DNA of 64,000 nucleotides, from assembly GCA_001695595.3 (NCBI GenBank), contig MBPM02000079.1, positions 62,001-126,000 of the forward strand, given 5' to 3'. A model generated the notes under the pieces. The model saw nothing but the letters and a program-made list of their open reading frames with translations, was not told where the DNA came from and made no database searches. Positions 38,124-49,584 of the stretch are shown piece by piece. The first letter of the stretch is position 1. Each line of letters begins with the position of its first letter. Position numbers and translations under genes: made by a program. The stretch comes from Plasmopara viticola. Lineage: Eukaryota > Oomycota > Peronosporomycetes > Peronosporales > Peronosporaceae.

Positions 38124-38337
38124 TCAAGTTTAAAAGTTTTTCTATAATGAGTTCCAAAGGATGTGGTCTAGCAAACATTTAGTTAGGCTTCAATCCTTTC
38201 GGAGATTTGAGTAGGGTTAACCATCCTTATAAAGCTCTTTACAACAAAAGCTGAGCTTTATGTAACGGCCCGTCTTAGAATTTGTCTTTAAAATGTGTGG
38301 ACCTAATTCTTTAACTGAATTGAATAAGTACAAAACG

Positions 38338-40084
38338 ATGTCAGAGCTCTACGAGAACAAAGTATGCTTGTCTCCTATGGTCCGCTCGGTATGTGCCACA
38401 GCGTAAAGTGCTCCAACAGCCTATTTCATTACCATTGCTATTTGTATAAGGGCACTCTACCATTGCGACTACTGTCGCTGCGCTATGGTGCCGACCTCGT
38501 GTACGGCGAAGAGATTGTCGACAAACGCATTGTCTCGGCTGTTCGTGTACCAAATGGTACTATTGGCTGCTAGCTTAGCTTATGGATTACCAGTTGACGT
38601 CCTATTCATGGTTTTTATCGATCTTGTAGAGGTCGTTAATGCAGTGGACTTTATGAGTCGCGACGGTGACTCGGTAGTATTTCGCACATGTCCAGAAGAG
38701 TCCGAAAAAGTGATTTTTCAGATCGGGACAGCCGATGCGGTCCTGGCACTAAAGGCGGCTGAGGTCGTGTGAGTCGTTTTGATAGGCACAAACTTTGATC
38801 CGAAAGCAGACTTTTAATCGTGTTGATTGTCTACAAATTGTAGAGCACGTGACGTAGCCGCTGTAGACATCAATATGGGCTGTCCCAAACATTTTTCTAT
38901 TCAGGGAGGGATGGGAGCAGCACTTTTACAAAAGCCTCAAGTGGCTTGCGATGTAGGCGAAAGGCTGATAAAAATTTTGTATCACGTGTGGCAGCTGATA
39001 GGTCTTTGTGTATATGGATAAAGATCATGAAAACACTGCGGCGAAATCTTAATATTCCAGTGTCATGCAAGATTCGTCTTCTTCCAGAAACTCAAGACAC
39101 CGTACGATACGTTACTTTTACTGCAATGATAAGTATCATTTAGTTAAAACCCTTCTTTGATAGATTGATTTGGCAAGACGCCTTGTAGATGCTGGAGCTT
39201 GTGCACTTGGTGTGCACATGCGGCAAGTTCATCAGCGTCCTCATGACAAAGCGAGCTGGGATAGGTTGGCGCCCGTAGTATCGGCTCTATCTGTTCCCGT
39301 GCTCGCGAACGGCGACGTGTTTATGTATGAGGACATGCAAAAGCTTCGAGAGATGTCTAGTGCATCTTCCTTTCTCATTGCTCGCGGGGCACTAGCCAAT
39401 GCATCAATATTTCGAAAAGAAGGGCTTTTGCCACTTGATCAAGTAGTGCGTGAGTACCTGATGGCTGCTGCAGAAACGGACAATGTATTTCAAAACACAA
39501 AATACAACGTGATGCGTATGATTCCAAACTCGCTGGCGGACGCGCACGCTAGTGGCAACAAATTTGGGTATGCAAAGGATGCCCATGTCGTCACTGTTAC
39601 TGAAGTGGCTGCGACAAAGAATGTCTTGCAACTGTACTCGCTGTGGAATTTGCAGAGTTGTTACCACCAGTACCAAAATCGATTTTGTGCAAAGGCGGCT
39701 GCAGTGAAAAGCAACCATTTAATCGATATTTTGAACACTCTGCCGCCTGCAAGCGATCGCTGCGCCAATGATGTATCAATGAAAGCCGAGTGTCGAGAAA
39801 GTCTTACCAGCAAGCCTGAATTTTACTGCGAGACTTGCAACAAGCAACTACTAAGTGAGCAAGACGTCAAATTGCATTATAAGGGTCGAAAACACAAAAA
39901 TGTGTTGCGTCGTCAAACCTCCGCCACCATCTCGAAGTTTATGGCCAAAACACAGCTGGAACAAAACCTTGCGACGGATGACGCTACACGACCAAACATT
40001 ACAGAGAATGGGGTGGAGTTTCGACCATGCAAAGACGAAAGCAAGCGTGATTTTAAACGCACCAAACTTATTACAACAGAATAG
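38338..40084 (+). CDS. tRNA dihydrouridine synthase, DUS2-like, with C-terminal C2H2 zinc finger
   Basis: Six exons: 38338-38388, 38451-38556, 38630-38768, 38844-38952, 39024-39101 and 39164-40084. Introns are 62, 73, 75, 71 and 62 nt, all GT-AG, and frame is continuous for 467 aa. Spliced motifs follow the DUS2 order: LSPMVRSGTLPLRLL (FMN site), YGADLVYGEEIVD, VVFRTCPEE, VIFQIGTADA, DINMGCPKHFSIQGGMGAALL with catalytic Cys112, PVSCKIRLLPE, and PVLANGDV...ASSFLIARGAL. The enzyme reduces uridine in the tRNA D-loop (position 20 for DUS2) using FMN and NAD(P)H. Instead of the dsRNA-binding domain of animal DUS2, the C-terminus carries a matrin/U1-type finger (C383, C386, H399, H405). A SINE-like copy ends 203 bp upstream. 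Confidence 0.93.
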
Positions 40085-40497
40085 CCAAGAGCCGTGTTGC
40101 ATCTTTCAAGCATCAAAAGGTGATAGCAAACGCCTACTTTTGGCTTATTTTTTCTGCCTACCAACTGCATGCTTAGATAAGCGTATTCTGGTAAAGTGTG
40201 ACGTAGAGGGGCGTCTATAACAATTAGTAAAAAATAGAGTTTGAAAATTGCATGTTGCTTAATCAACACCTGACATTACAACAACATTGTAAAATTCTGG
40301 CTGCTTCCAAACAGTAACAAAAACACTACATCCTCGCAAGAATCAGCTAAAAGTCGGGCCAGCCCTTACATAATTAAGAATCGCTCTCGCTGGCATCATT
40401 TGCGCCGCGACTTTAAGCCTGCGAGTACCGCGTGAAACACTTCTTGTTAGGTACTCCCAAATCAATTTTTTTGACAAAAGTGAAGCTTCATTGAAAG
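40085..40497. other. Convergent intergenic region (DUS2-like and MOK-like 3' ends)
   Basis: 413 bp between two converging genes. It may contain a third exon of the MOK-like gene (coding end at 40396 if an additional 90-nt intron at 40419-40508 is used). Otherwise it holds 3' UTRs. Confidence 0.5.
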
Positions 40498-41966
40498 CTA
40501 GCTCCTACCTGAGACGTCCGTATAGGCTGCAGAGATGGCAATGATTCTCTTAGGTCGCGCGGATGCAATATTTTTCTTGAACGTTATGCCGGTCACGTGT
40601 TTGCGAGCCTTAATGTCATGACACGTAGATCTGTTTGTGCTGCCTCCGTTTGTGAGTCCAACTTTCGATGCTTTGTTCAAAACTCCATGATACAATGTCC
40701 CTCCTCCTCCACTACCGTCGCCAATTTTGTTACTATTGCTATTTTTGCCGTAGGTATGCTTGCTCACTTTGCTTGTGGAAAAGCTTACAACGTTGTTGAT
40801 GGGCGGTAATTCATCTTCACTTGCGTCGCATGCACCGTACTCCTTGGTGTCAGTCGTAGCCTGCTGTCCGTGTAATCTAAATTGATTAACCAAGTTAAAA
40901 TTGATGCCAAAAAGAAGTTTCAGCAAGACTGGCGATGTGCAACTCACCCAATTTGAAGTGACGGTAGTGGCGATTTTTCGTCAACATTTTCAATACCCTT
41001 GCGCCGTTTGTAAGCTGGAGGCTGTTTCTGCGATTGACATGCAAGTTGCTGTTGCTGCTGCTGTGTCCGTAGTGTTGCCTCTTCAAATTCACGTAATTCT
41101 CGAAAATACTCATGCCGCAACGCCTCTCGTGCATTCATGCGTTTACTCGGGTCGTACTCCAGCATTTTCTGCATAAGGTCAATAGCTGCAGGAGATGCGT
41201 GTGGAATAAGTTTGGCAATGTTAGTTCCATCCTCTTTGGCAAAATCAAAGTCAACATGTGCAGCGCCTTTGCGCTTAAAAATCTCGAGCACGTCCAAGGG
41301 CGGAGTACCTAAGACTTTGTGAATGCGGTGGATTTGATCAAGCTCGTTGGAGCCTGGAAATAGCGGGTATAGCGATGTAATTTCAAAGAAAACACAGCCA
41401 GCGCCCCACATATCCATTTCTGGCCCATAGTAGCCATCAGTAAGCAAGCACTCTGGTGCACGATACCATCGCGTGGAAATGTATTCGGTATACGGCTGCT
41501 TCGAGTAAATACCACGACACGACCCAAAATCAGCTAGCTTGAGCTTGCTGTTGTTTTCCACTAATATATTTTCCGGTTTAATGTCACGGTGAAAAATTCC
41601 TTTGTTGTGCATGTGATCGAGCGACTTCACGAGTTGAAACATGAGCGATTGCACGAGTTCAGGCTTAAGGTAATGTTGTCGACCACGAATCATCTCGTAC
41701 AGATTGGCATCCATCAACTCAAAAACAAGTGCAAGACGACCCGATGGCTGGTCGTACAGCACTTCTTCCAGCTTCACAATGTGCTGATGTGGAGAAAGTC
41801 TTCGCAGCGCCTGGATCTCGCGAAGGTTATTCACTTGATCAATGCTTTCAAAATGATTCTTCATGCACTTGATAGCGTGAAACTTGCTGTCCTTGACGTT
41901 TTGGGCCTTGAGCACCTCGGAGAAAGTGCCTTCGCCTTTTTTGGCCACTAATCTATACTTTCGCAT
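40498..41966 (-). CDS. MOK-like (RCK/MAK family) serine/threonine kinase
   Basis: Exon 1 41966-40948, intron 40947-40877 (71 nt, GTGAGT to TTTAG) and exon 2 40876-40498 give 465 aa. The kinase domain (4-287) has GEGTFSEV, K33, the NNLREIQALRRL helix, HRDIKPEN (126-133), DFGSC (146-150) and the TEY activation motif at 160-162 in YSKQPYTEYISTRWYRAPE. This is closer to MOK than to MAK/ICK (which have TDY). The tail is Gln-rich then basic, with no domain. MOK-family kinases are linked to cilia and flagella in other eukaryotes. Without splicing the protein would end at PSLQIG. A second intron (40419-40508, with a CTAAC branch-like site) could give an alternative C-terminus ending at 40396. Confidence 0.92.
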
Positions 41967-42561
41967 CGCGATTGTCGGAGATCGTGGGCAAGTTCGAAGA
42001 CAGCGACGCAGGGCTCGATAACTATAATATGAGATCGTATTTATAGATTGCTGCTACTTGTTTAACGGACGGCTCAACGCAAAGCTCGTAGTCATGATGA
42101 GGATTATGATACTAGTATCGAAAGTTTATTTGTTTCAATTTTCACTCACCTTCTATCGCAATAGGTCTATTGTACATGTCCTCAACGAATTACCCTATGT
42201 CTTACACATTATGATGATTCGCCCGACCTACCTTAGTGCTTTATATTTGTTTTCCACCACTCTCTTGTTAGTGGTGCAAGCTTTTTGGCTCCAGGGTCTA
42301 ACATGCTAGAAATATTGCACACTACAGTATGTGTCATGGACTTTTTAGAGCTTTGAAACTCAGGCAGGTAGCAATTTGCAGCTCGAACGTAGATCAAGAA
42401 CCTTAACTCACACTTTCTTTACGCAGCGAGCTACTGAGAACTTGAAGTTGATCGCAAAATTTGCGAGGCACTCGGCAGTCTTTCCGTTACAAAAAGCCTA
42501 AAGCTGGCTTTCCGTATGAAGAACCCCGTTAAAATTTTGACCGGTATGCAAGTCGACAAAT
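41967..42561. promoter_or_regulatory. MOK-like upstream region
   Basis: About 600 bp holds the presumed promoter, then low-complexity intergenic DNA up to the target duplication of SINE-like copy C. An 83-codon hydrophobic plus-strand frame at 42058-42309 has no family signal. Confidence 0.4.
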
Positions 42562-42572
42562 TTTCGAAGTAT

Positions 42573-42900
42573 TGTATTGTATTGTATTACGTTATCGCGT
42601 TGCCAAGTTATGCACGTGCTAGGCTCTATGGCTAGTCCACGGCATAGAGTGGTGTCCGCATACGTCGAGTCTCGTTCGGCGGGCAGTGCAGCCAGCACCG
42701 AGGCCGTGAGGGTCTTCCATTATTTTGTGTACTTCTGACTTGGTAAGAGCCCAGGTGGCGCCCTGGTGCTGGAGACCGTCGCGTCGAGGGTGAGACTCGT
42801 TAGAGACCTGCAGATGCCCGAGAGCACCTGCCCGAAGCGCGCGAGCATTTAGTCCCCGCGCTTGGAAGGAGGGCGTCACCCCAACCTTTTCCGAAAAAAA
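42573..42900 (-). mobile_element. SINE-like repeat, copy C
   Basis: Nearly identical to copy A in opposite orientation, with a tail of GTATT units on the plus strand (42571-42590). Direct repeats TTTCGAAGTAT flank it at 42562-42572 and 42901-42911 (11 bp, extendable with one mismatch). The clean duplications and high similarity to copy A suggest recent activity. Confidence 0.85.
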
Positions 42901-42911
42901 TTTCGAAGTAT

Positions 42912-45900
42912 ATTGTAAAAAGCTGCCCAAATTGCGATAGCAATTCTAGTCGCTGATTTGTAGGACCCAGAACACATAAGTATTGTACTTTACGAATCAG
43001 TCTTTAACTTGCACTGTAATGCACAATACTATCTCGAAATAGAGAGCATTCGTTCACTGGAAGATCACATATTTTCTTACACGCCGCATTATTGCAAAAT
43101 GATGTATGACCTCGCAACAGTTAAATGTCGATCCTACGCTTAGGCGGTTTTAATTTTTGTTTGAATTATTGTTTTTTTTCAAATTGATCTTAATACCTTT
43201 CTCCAAGAGCATTATATGCTGCTCAAGATAATTGCTTACTTTTACGAGACTGTCAAGTGTATCAAGTATCTGCAACATGTAACGGCATTTGATCTCTACG
43301 GACAGGGTAAAAGCTCTATGGCCCGGGAGAACAGGCTTTGGTAGCTTAAAGTAATGGGGTTTAAGCAAATGACTTATGCTTTAACCGTTAAATGAAGCAC
43401 CTCAGTATACAAATCGGCATAACATTTCAAAAGGTATCTCTTCGTGCACCGAATAGCCGTTATTCTTATAGGACTATTCCAAACGTGGAGCCAGTTTTAG
43501 GTACAAAAGCTCAGCTTGATGTAACAGCAGCTCGTCAGACCATCCACCACACGATTTAAATAACTTAAGAAAAACATTTGCACCAAAGAAGGCTGACAGT
43601 CGGCCATATCATTTTGCGACGACCAAGTCACTGCACCAAATGGACCTCTTAGTCCAAGGCTGTACCGGCAACAAATGTTGCACCTAAAAATACAGCTGCA
43701 CAAGTCACAGAAGCTATGTCTGTGTCAGGGGCTGAAAGCCATAAAATGTTCAGAGAGAAAGCCTCTCAGGCAAATAAATTTCAGGTAGAGCGCATTGCTC
43801 CACGGTAGTAGAGAATGCGTGCCTATAACCGGTAGCCAAAGATACTTACGCCTATGGATGATCGGTTTGACGAGAAGCGCTGCGTGCGCTTTGACAGACA
43901 CTCGTCTGACTCTTCGCCCATTATGGCTCAAAAGAAGTCATTAGGGACCCAACATTGTTTAGATAGCCTTGTCACTCGGGAGTACGCCTCAAAGATGGTG
44001 TCCAAGATCAGACCTACCGGCTACGTAAGAAAAATTATTAAAGAGAAGAACGTCTATGGTTTATAAGACCCGATCAGGGGCGTCCTTGTTGATAATTTTA
44101 CCAAGATGAAGACTATGAGGTCAGAACAACATCGTTTTGTACACCAATCGCGGCCAAAGTCATTATAGCAAGAGATTAGGGTTTTCGTGACTCATCCACC
44201 ACTGAGGACCGGCGCAAATCGCCGTCTTGTAAGAGACCATCTCGCCTTTCGGTCAGCACATCGGGCGATGTAGAGGGAAAATACTACTAGGCCGATACAG
44301 ACCATGGTGCCAAACGTTCGTTCACCTTTTTTGCGTGCCTCTAGGTCTATCTGAAAGGCCATTCAGACAGGAAATATTCGAGCAAAATTGGGCTCAATAG
44401 GAGCGATCATATCAGTGCGTCCTTGAAGTGGCTATGCGCATGCTCATAGCATGACATTAGCTATCTTTGATACATTACCTGAGGTAGTACGAGGTTAGAA
44501 GACGAGGGTGTCTATCAGTACCGCAGTTCTGCGACTTCTGCGATTTATTTGGGAAGCTATTTCTGGTATAAGAAACATTTCGGGGTGTTGCTACCAAATC
44601 TCAACCATTTTGTTCAAATCACTTTGCGTCCGTAAGCTTGGCATACTATTCGCGCACTTGGTTGGTCAAAGACAACTTAAATTATATACGTATCGATTTC
44701 GGCAGCGGGTCAAGCGAAGCGCTGAAGTGCTTTAAATCTGAGCTCGAAAATAAGCTTATTCTTACCGTTCCCAAACTTGCAGCTAAAAAATCGCGACTCA
44801 CTTCCAAAGCGACCGTCGAATCAATGTCAAATCGCAGTGGTCTTTGGCCACTCGTGTCCGTGCCGTTTCAATTGTCTTTTCAAATTCTGGAAACCCGAAT
44901 GACCACAGCAATTTACAAGCAGCTCTTTAAGATCAGGATAGTGTTTCTGCTTTTCAGCGCACTCCACATGAATGTGCTTCTTTTGTTCCTAACGCCTTTA
45001 TTTCGCGAGGAGCATCACCTTTTGCGCAACTGAAAGCACGCGCTTGACAATCGTTTGAAAGTTGGCCCTGATAATGAGATTGTGGCTTCTTGAGGACGAC
45101 TCCGCGACCTTGAGGCTTTTTCTCCGGAAACAAATTCTTCAGCTATGTCACTCATAAGCTTTCAGTGTGAATTGACCGCCGCGCATCTCAGTGCGAGGAA
45201 TTTGAATTGCACTGGAAAACCAGTTCAGTTCTTCGTAAGCTCCAGAATCAGACGACCGCTCAAACTGCAAAGATTTACACGTACTCCCTCCCAACCTTAT
45301 GCGGTGGTTATGGGAAATACAAAGCGCCGTTTGTTCACCCATACTCGCCTTTTTAACAAAAGTCTAGCGCGGGGGAGGTCCTTTAAAGAAATGCCGGGGT
45401 ACCTCTAAGCTCGTATGAGGTTCGCGGACCTGAGGGTTGTGATACTTGCTCCACGACAATGCTGTGTGCGCAATATTGCTTAGGAAGGTCAATGAAGTGC
45501 AACAAACCAAATGTTTGCAGCAACACGAAAACTTTAATGATGCAGTGATCCATCGTGGTCATAAATACCATCACTACCCACTTCGATGGTAAGTTGTCAG
45601 TAGCTTACATCTTCAATATAGAGGATAAATTTCATCTTCAAAGCAACGTAAAGTTTCATTAGTTTTTGTTTGGGTAGATGCGATTGCTTTCCTTGTCCTG
45701 CTGGATGAAACTGAAGGCTTAGGAAGAATATTTTCTGAGGTACTCCCTCTAATTAATAAATATTTGATCTTCAAAGCGTACGCGAAAATCTCGGGTGTCT
45801 CAATGCACGGACACAATCGAGCCACAACTAAGCGTAGAAGAATCCTTATGACGCACTGAGGTGCTTTGCGGCAGCAGATTCGTCCTGTCTTGAGAAAAAA

Positions 45901-48900
45901 AGTGCTGAGACGCTGTACGACCGCGGATGCGTCCTTTTTTTCTATCTAGATATTCACAATCACAAATTGTATAATAAATTAGATGCACGAGCCGAACTAT
46001 AGCTGATGCGTACTGTGAAGTTCCACCCGATCATATATAGGTGAAAAGTCTGTTGTTGACATCAGAAATCGGGTATTCAATAGCGCTTGACGATAGAGTG
46101 CAGGTCTTTGTATTACATCATCGTGCTTAAATTGCCATTTTATTCAGACAACATATCCTTTGACAGCCTTATTCTTGTCTACCCAGTTATACACAATAAA
46201 ATTGATGCCAAATGCCCTTTTTTAAGGCGACACACGTAGATCACATTTTCCATCGATTTATTCCCGGTAAGCCAAGACAAAGTCGGAATCATCTTAAATA
46301 GTCCAACAGAGCTGTCAGGCGGGCCATTATTGGAGCTCTGGTAGCTTTCATAGGTCCTCATATACTCGACCTTACACTTGTTTACGTTGGGTCGCGTATG
46401 TGCAGTAGAAATCAAAAAAGAAACTATTTTGGACTTGATGATCGCTGCATCATGTGCATGAGCATTAAGTCTTCGTCGTTCGGGCTTGTGCTGCATCTGT
46501 CGAAACTACAATGCGTCCCCTTATAGCACTTCAACTACAATCACTGTTTTGTTGTTTCACGGATTGACCACTTTGCTTGCGAAGAAGAATCCCATTGAAG
46601 GCTTTGGCAATTTTGCCGAAGAAAACAGTTCCTTTTAGAGCGTTGAACCCTGCTGATGCAACAATGCATGGTCCGCGTGAAAGCGCATGCGCAGCACAGG
46701 TGGCCTTACCTACTAATCTCGTTGAATTTTGCTAGGCATACTAGCTGTTGTGAGAATCATAATAGACTCTCTTATTTGGAATTAATGGTAGCCATCAACC
46801 AAATACAGAGCACTGTACAACATACATCAGGACATGCTGTCATGCAATACACAAATGTTTGCACACGAGTAAACGTATTAAAATGAGCTAGTCGCTATTT
46901 TGCTTTTGATACTTGAACACACTATAGTCCATATTACTCTAGAGTAAGTGATCATTGGCTGTTGACACAGGCTTAAGGTCAATCTAGTGCCACACTCGCC
47001 TATCAGGTATTATTTTGACGATGCGTTTCGAGATATCACAATTTAGTTCTCTTTGACAAAGAAAGTTATAGATCTTCATTTTCCTTATAATCTATGAGCT
47101 TGAACGCAACGTGAGCTGCCTGTTAGTTTGATCAGAAGCGTTTTCGTCCAGAGCGAAAAAAAACATAGGAGGAGTTGTCACCTTAAGAAATACTACGTTA
47201 AGAACTTTTACGGCTGCAGCTAAGCCATGGACTCATAAGCTTAGATTCGCCAATCTCTTTGAGGCTCTGTAGCTTTGACATCTCTGACAGTGACTCCAAT
47301 ATAAGTGCTTGTGCCATGACATAAGGACCGGCTGAGTTGTTTACATTCTCTAAAATATCGAACACAAAATTTTGGAGCCTGTAACTGTCGCTTATTGAAC
47401 CTTGTTGACCGTAATTGATGGCACACCTGTACAAATATCTTGTCCACATTGGAGAGCTATCTTTAGCGTCTTGAGCAGCGTGGCTACTAGTCAAAGACAA
47501 ACTCATCGACGTTGTCACTTTAATTCTGGTGAAGATACCTGTACCACCTCTCATGCTTATCTCGGGAACAGAGGTGCTTAGGCTTTCTCTTGAAGGAGCC
47601 GAACACAGAGAAAATGACCAACAAAAGCCTTGTTGCGCGATATTGAGCAGCTGGAACCAATGGCGAGGGTCTGTCAATCGGCTCAGGTCCTGTGCCTTAA
47701 AGCTACGATATACATTAGAAGCAAGTCATACTAGCCCATTCAAAAAGAAAAATTTGTTCCATGCTGTCAACATGGTCAATTGCAACATTCGATTCGATCA
47801 TAAATAGAATCGTCTCATCAGCCGGTCGTAGAAAATTTGGCTTTGTTGGTGCTAGGCTGACATGCCGGCGCACAAAATTATGTGGCACACATGAGTCCAC
47901 TACGACTCGAAATGCGTTTTTTGAAAAACCTTGTACGCATTTGCTGCTGCTTTCTCATTTGAGAGCCATCGAGCTCTTTAAATTTAGCTCTTATGGTATG
48001 CAACAGCGACACACCGATCATGTGGACTTAATTTATGAATAACGTTTTTTTTGCTCGGCGGCGCGGCCTCTACCAGCAATCCTCTAAAGCCCTAAAGCTA
48101 GACAAAGGCTTCAATCTTATGGATAGGCTTACCTTGCTCACCGTAGCCAATGCTGCTTTGCTTGGCAGCACCGGGTCTGACCTGAGTCAGTTTCTTATAT
48201 AGGGGACCGTGTAGACCAATGTACCGGCATTTCGAAAGAGCGAGTCTACTTGTGAGTGCGCTTTTATAAAAAAGCATTTAAAGGACATCGAATAAAGTTG
48301 CTTTCTGGACCTTGAAGAGCTGAGTGCAAAGTAGGCGTTCCCTTGGGCCATTCATCATAACGTCTTGGCCAAGGAGTGGCGCCCCGTCAATGGGGGCCGA
48401 AAACCAATCCACATATACGCTCATACAGCTTGCACATACTTAGCTTTCAGTTAGAGAAGCGGGATTGACGGTGTCTCCCAAATTTGACAAAAAAAGAAAG
48501 TTTCGTACAACTGTGATCCCATGACAAGTGAAGTTGTCTCCCTTATGAGTGCTCACCATTTTTCGAATCAAGAGAATGCGATTGCCACGCGCACTTGGTC
48601 ATCAGGGATCAAAACCGCCAGAGTAAGGTTTTGGCTTGCCTTCTTTTGAAAGACGGAGCCTTAGCTTCAGTCGATTAAGCCTTACTGTAGGAACTACCGT
48701 CTGGGTTATTTGAGCCTTTGCGACCCAATCACTCGAGCATAGACATTGTTTCTTTTTAAATCTCGAAAGCCACGATGCGTTGTAGGTGCTTGGCACAAAT
48801 TGAGCCGCCTTATGGCTCATAGAAGCCAGCAAGTCTTCCAATGAGTGCAAATTGCACGTCCAGCAGATGCGATTAGGTTGATCTACCCATCTTAAAGCCT

Positions 48901-49584
48901 TTACGAGGATTCAGGCAGACAATTATCCGCGTAAGCGTGCGATTGACCACCAGGTGTCACACAGAACCTTGCATAGAGGAAATATGCCAAAAGATCAATA
49001 ATCGTCCTATAAACGACCATGAAATGAACAATGCAATATAAACATTGATCTATGCAACACAATGTTGATTATATCGGTCGTGCGTAAACTTTTCAATACA
49101 ACAAAACACTTTAGGAGGTTCGCACCGACATAAATTACCACGATTACAAGTTATATAAAAGAAAGAACAGCTACCACAAAAGCTCGGTCATATGTAACGG
49201 CTTTTTGAAAAGGTGCTGTGCGACTAGAATAGCGACAATGACACGTCGACTTTTGCGGGCAATACCTCATGTTTGTGGCACGATTTGCAACCCATGTGAT
49301 TTGCTGTCAAGGCAGCACTTAATGAATACAGCTAACAGCTAAGCTGCATCCAGACTTTACACACAGCAAAGCGATATCATGCCTAATTCTAAGAGAATAT
49401 AAACCATAACAGCTCGCCAAACTTTTCCTTAGGCTCGCACCTCACCTGATTCTCAAAACATAGTGCTGGCTTGTATAAAGTGTGAGAGGTTAAACGCTAC
49501 TTTTTACTTGACGTGCAGGTCGTGTATCGTACACTGACAAGCACGGAGTATTATAGTACTAGGCAATGAATTCGCTCACTCCAC
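42912..49584. other. Repeat island without an intact gene
   Basis: Many short frames are present, none with a convincing family assignment: 43854-44066 and 44638-45033 (+); 46496-46179, 47677-47198 and 48850-48602 (-). At 43503 the motif ACAAAAGCTCAGCTTGATGTAAC resembles one at 38248 and may mark LTR edges. TATA-like TTATATAAAAG occurs near 49150. The last few hundred bases may serve as promoter for the glycosyltransferase copy at 49585. Confidence 0.4.
47198..47677 (-). pseudogene. Unidentified open frame, possible gene fragment
   Basis: A 159-codon frame has a host-protein-like composition, including FVFDILENVNNSAGPYVMAQ and LESLSEMSKLQSLKEI, which suggest helical repeats. It has no convincing ATG start at its upstream end and no flanking exon that I could join with confidence. 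It may be the remnant of a helical-repeat protein captured in the repeat island. I do not recognise the family. Confidence 0.25.
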
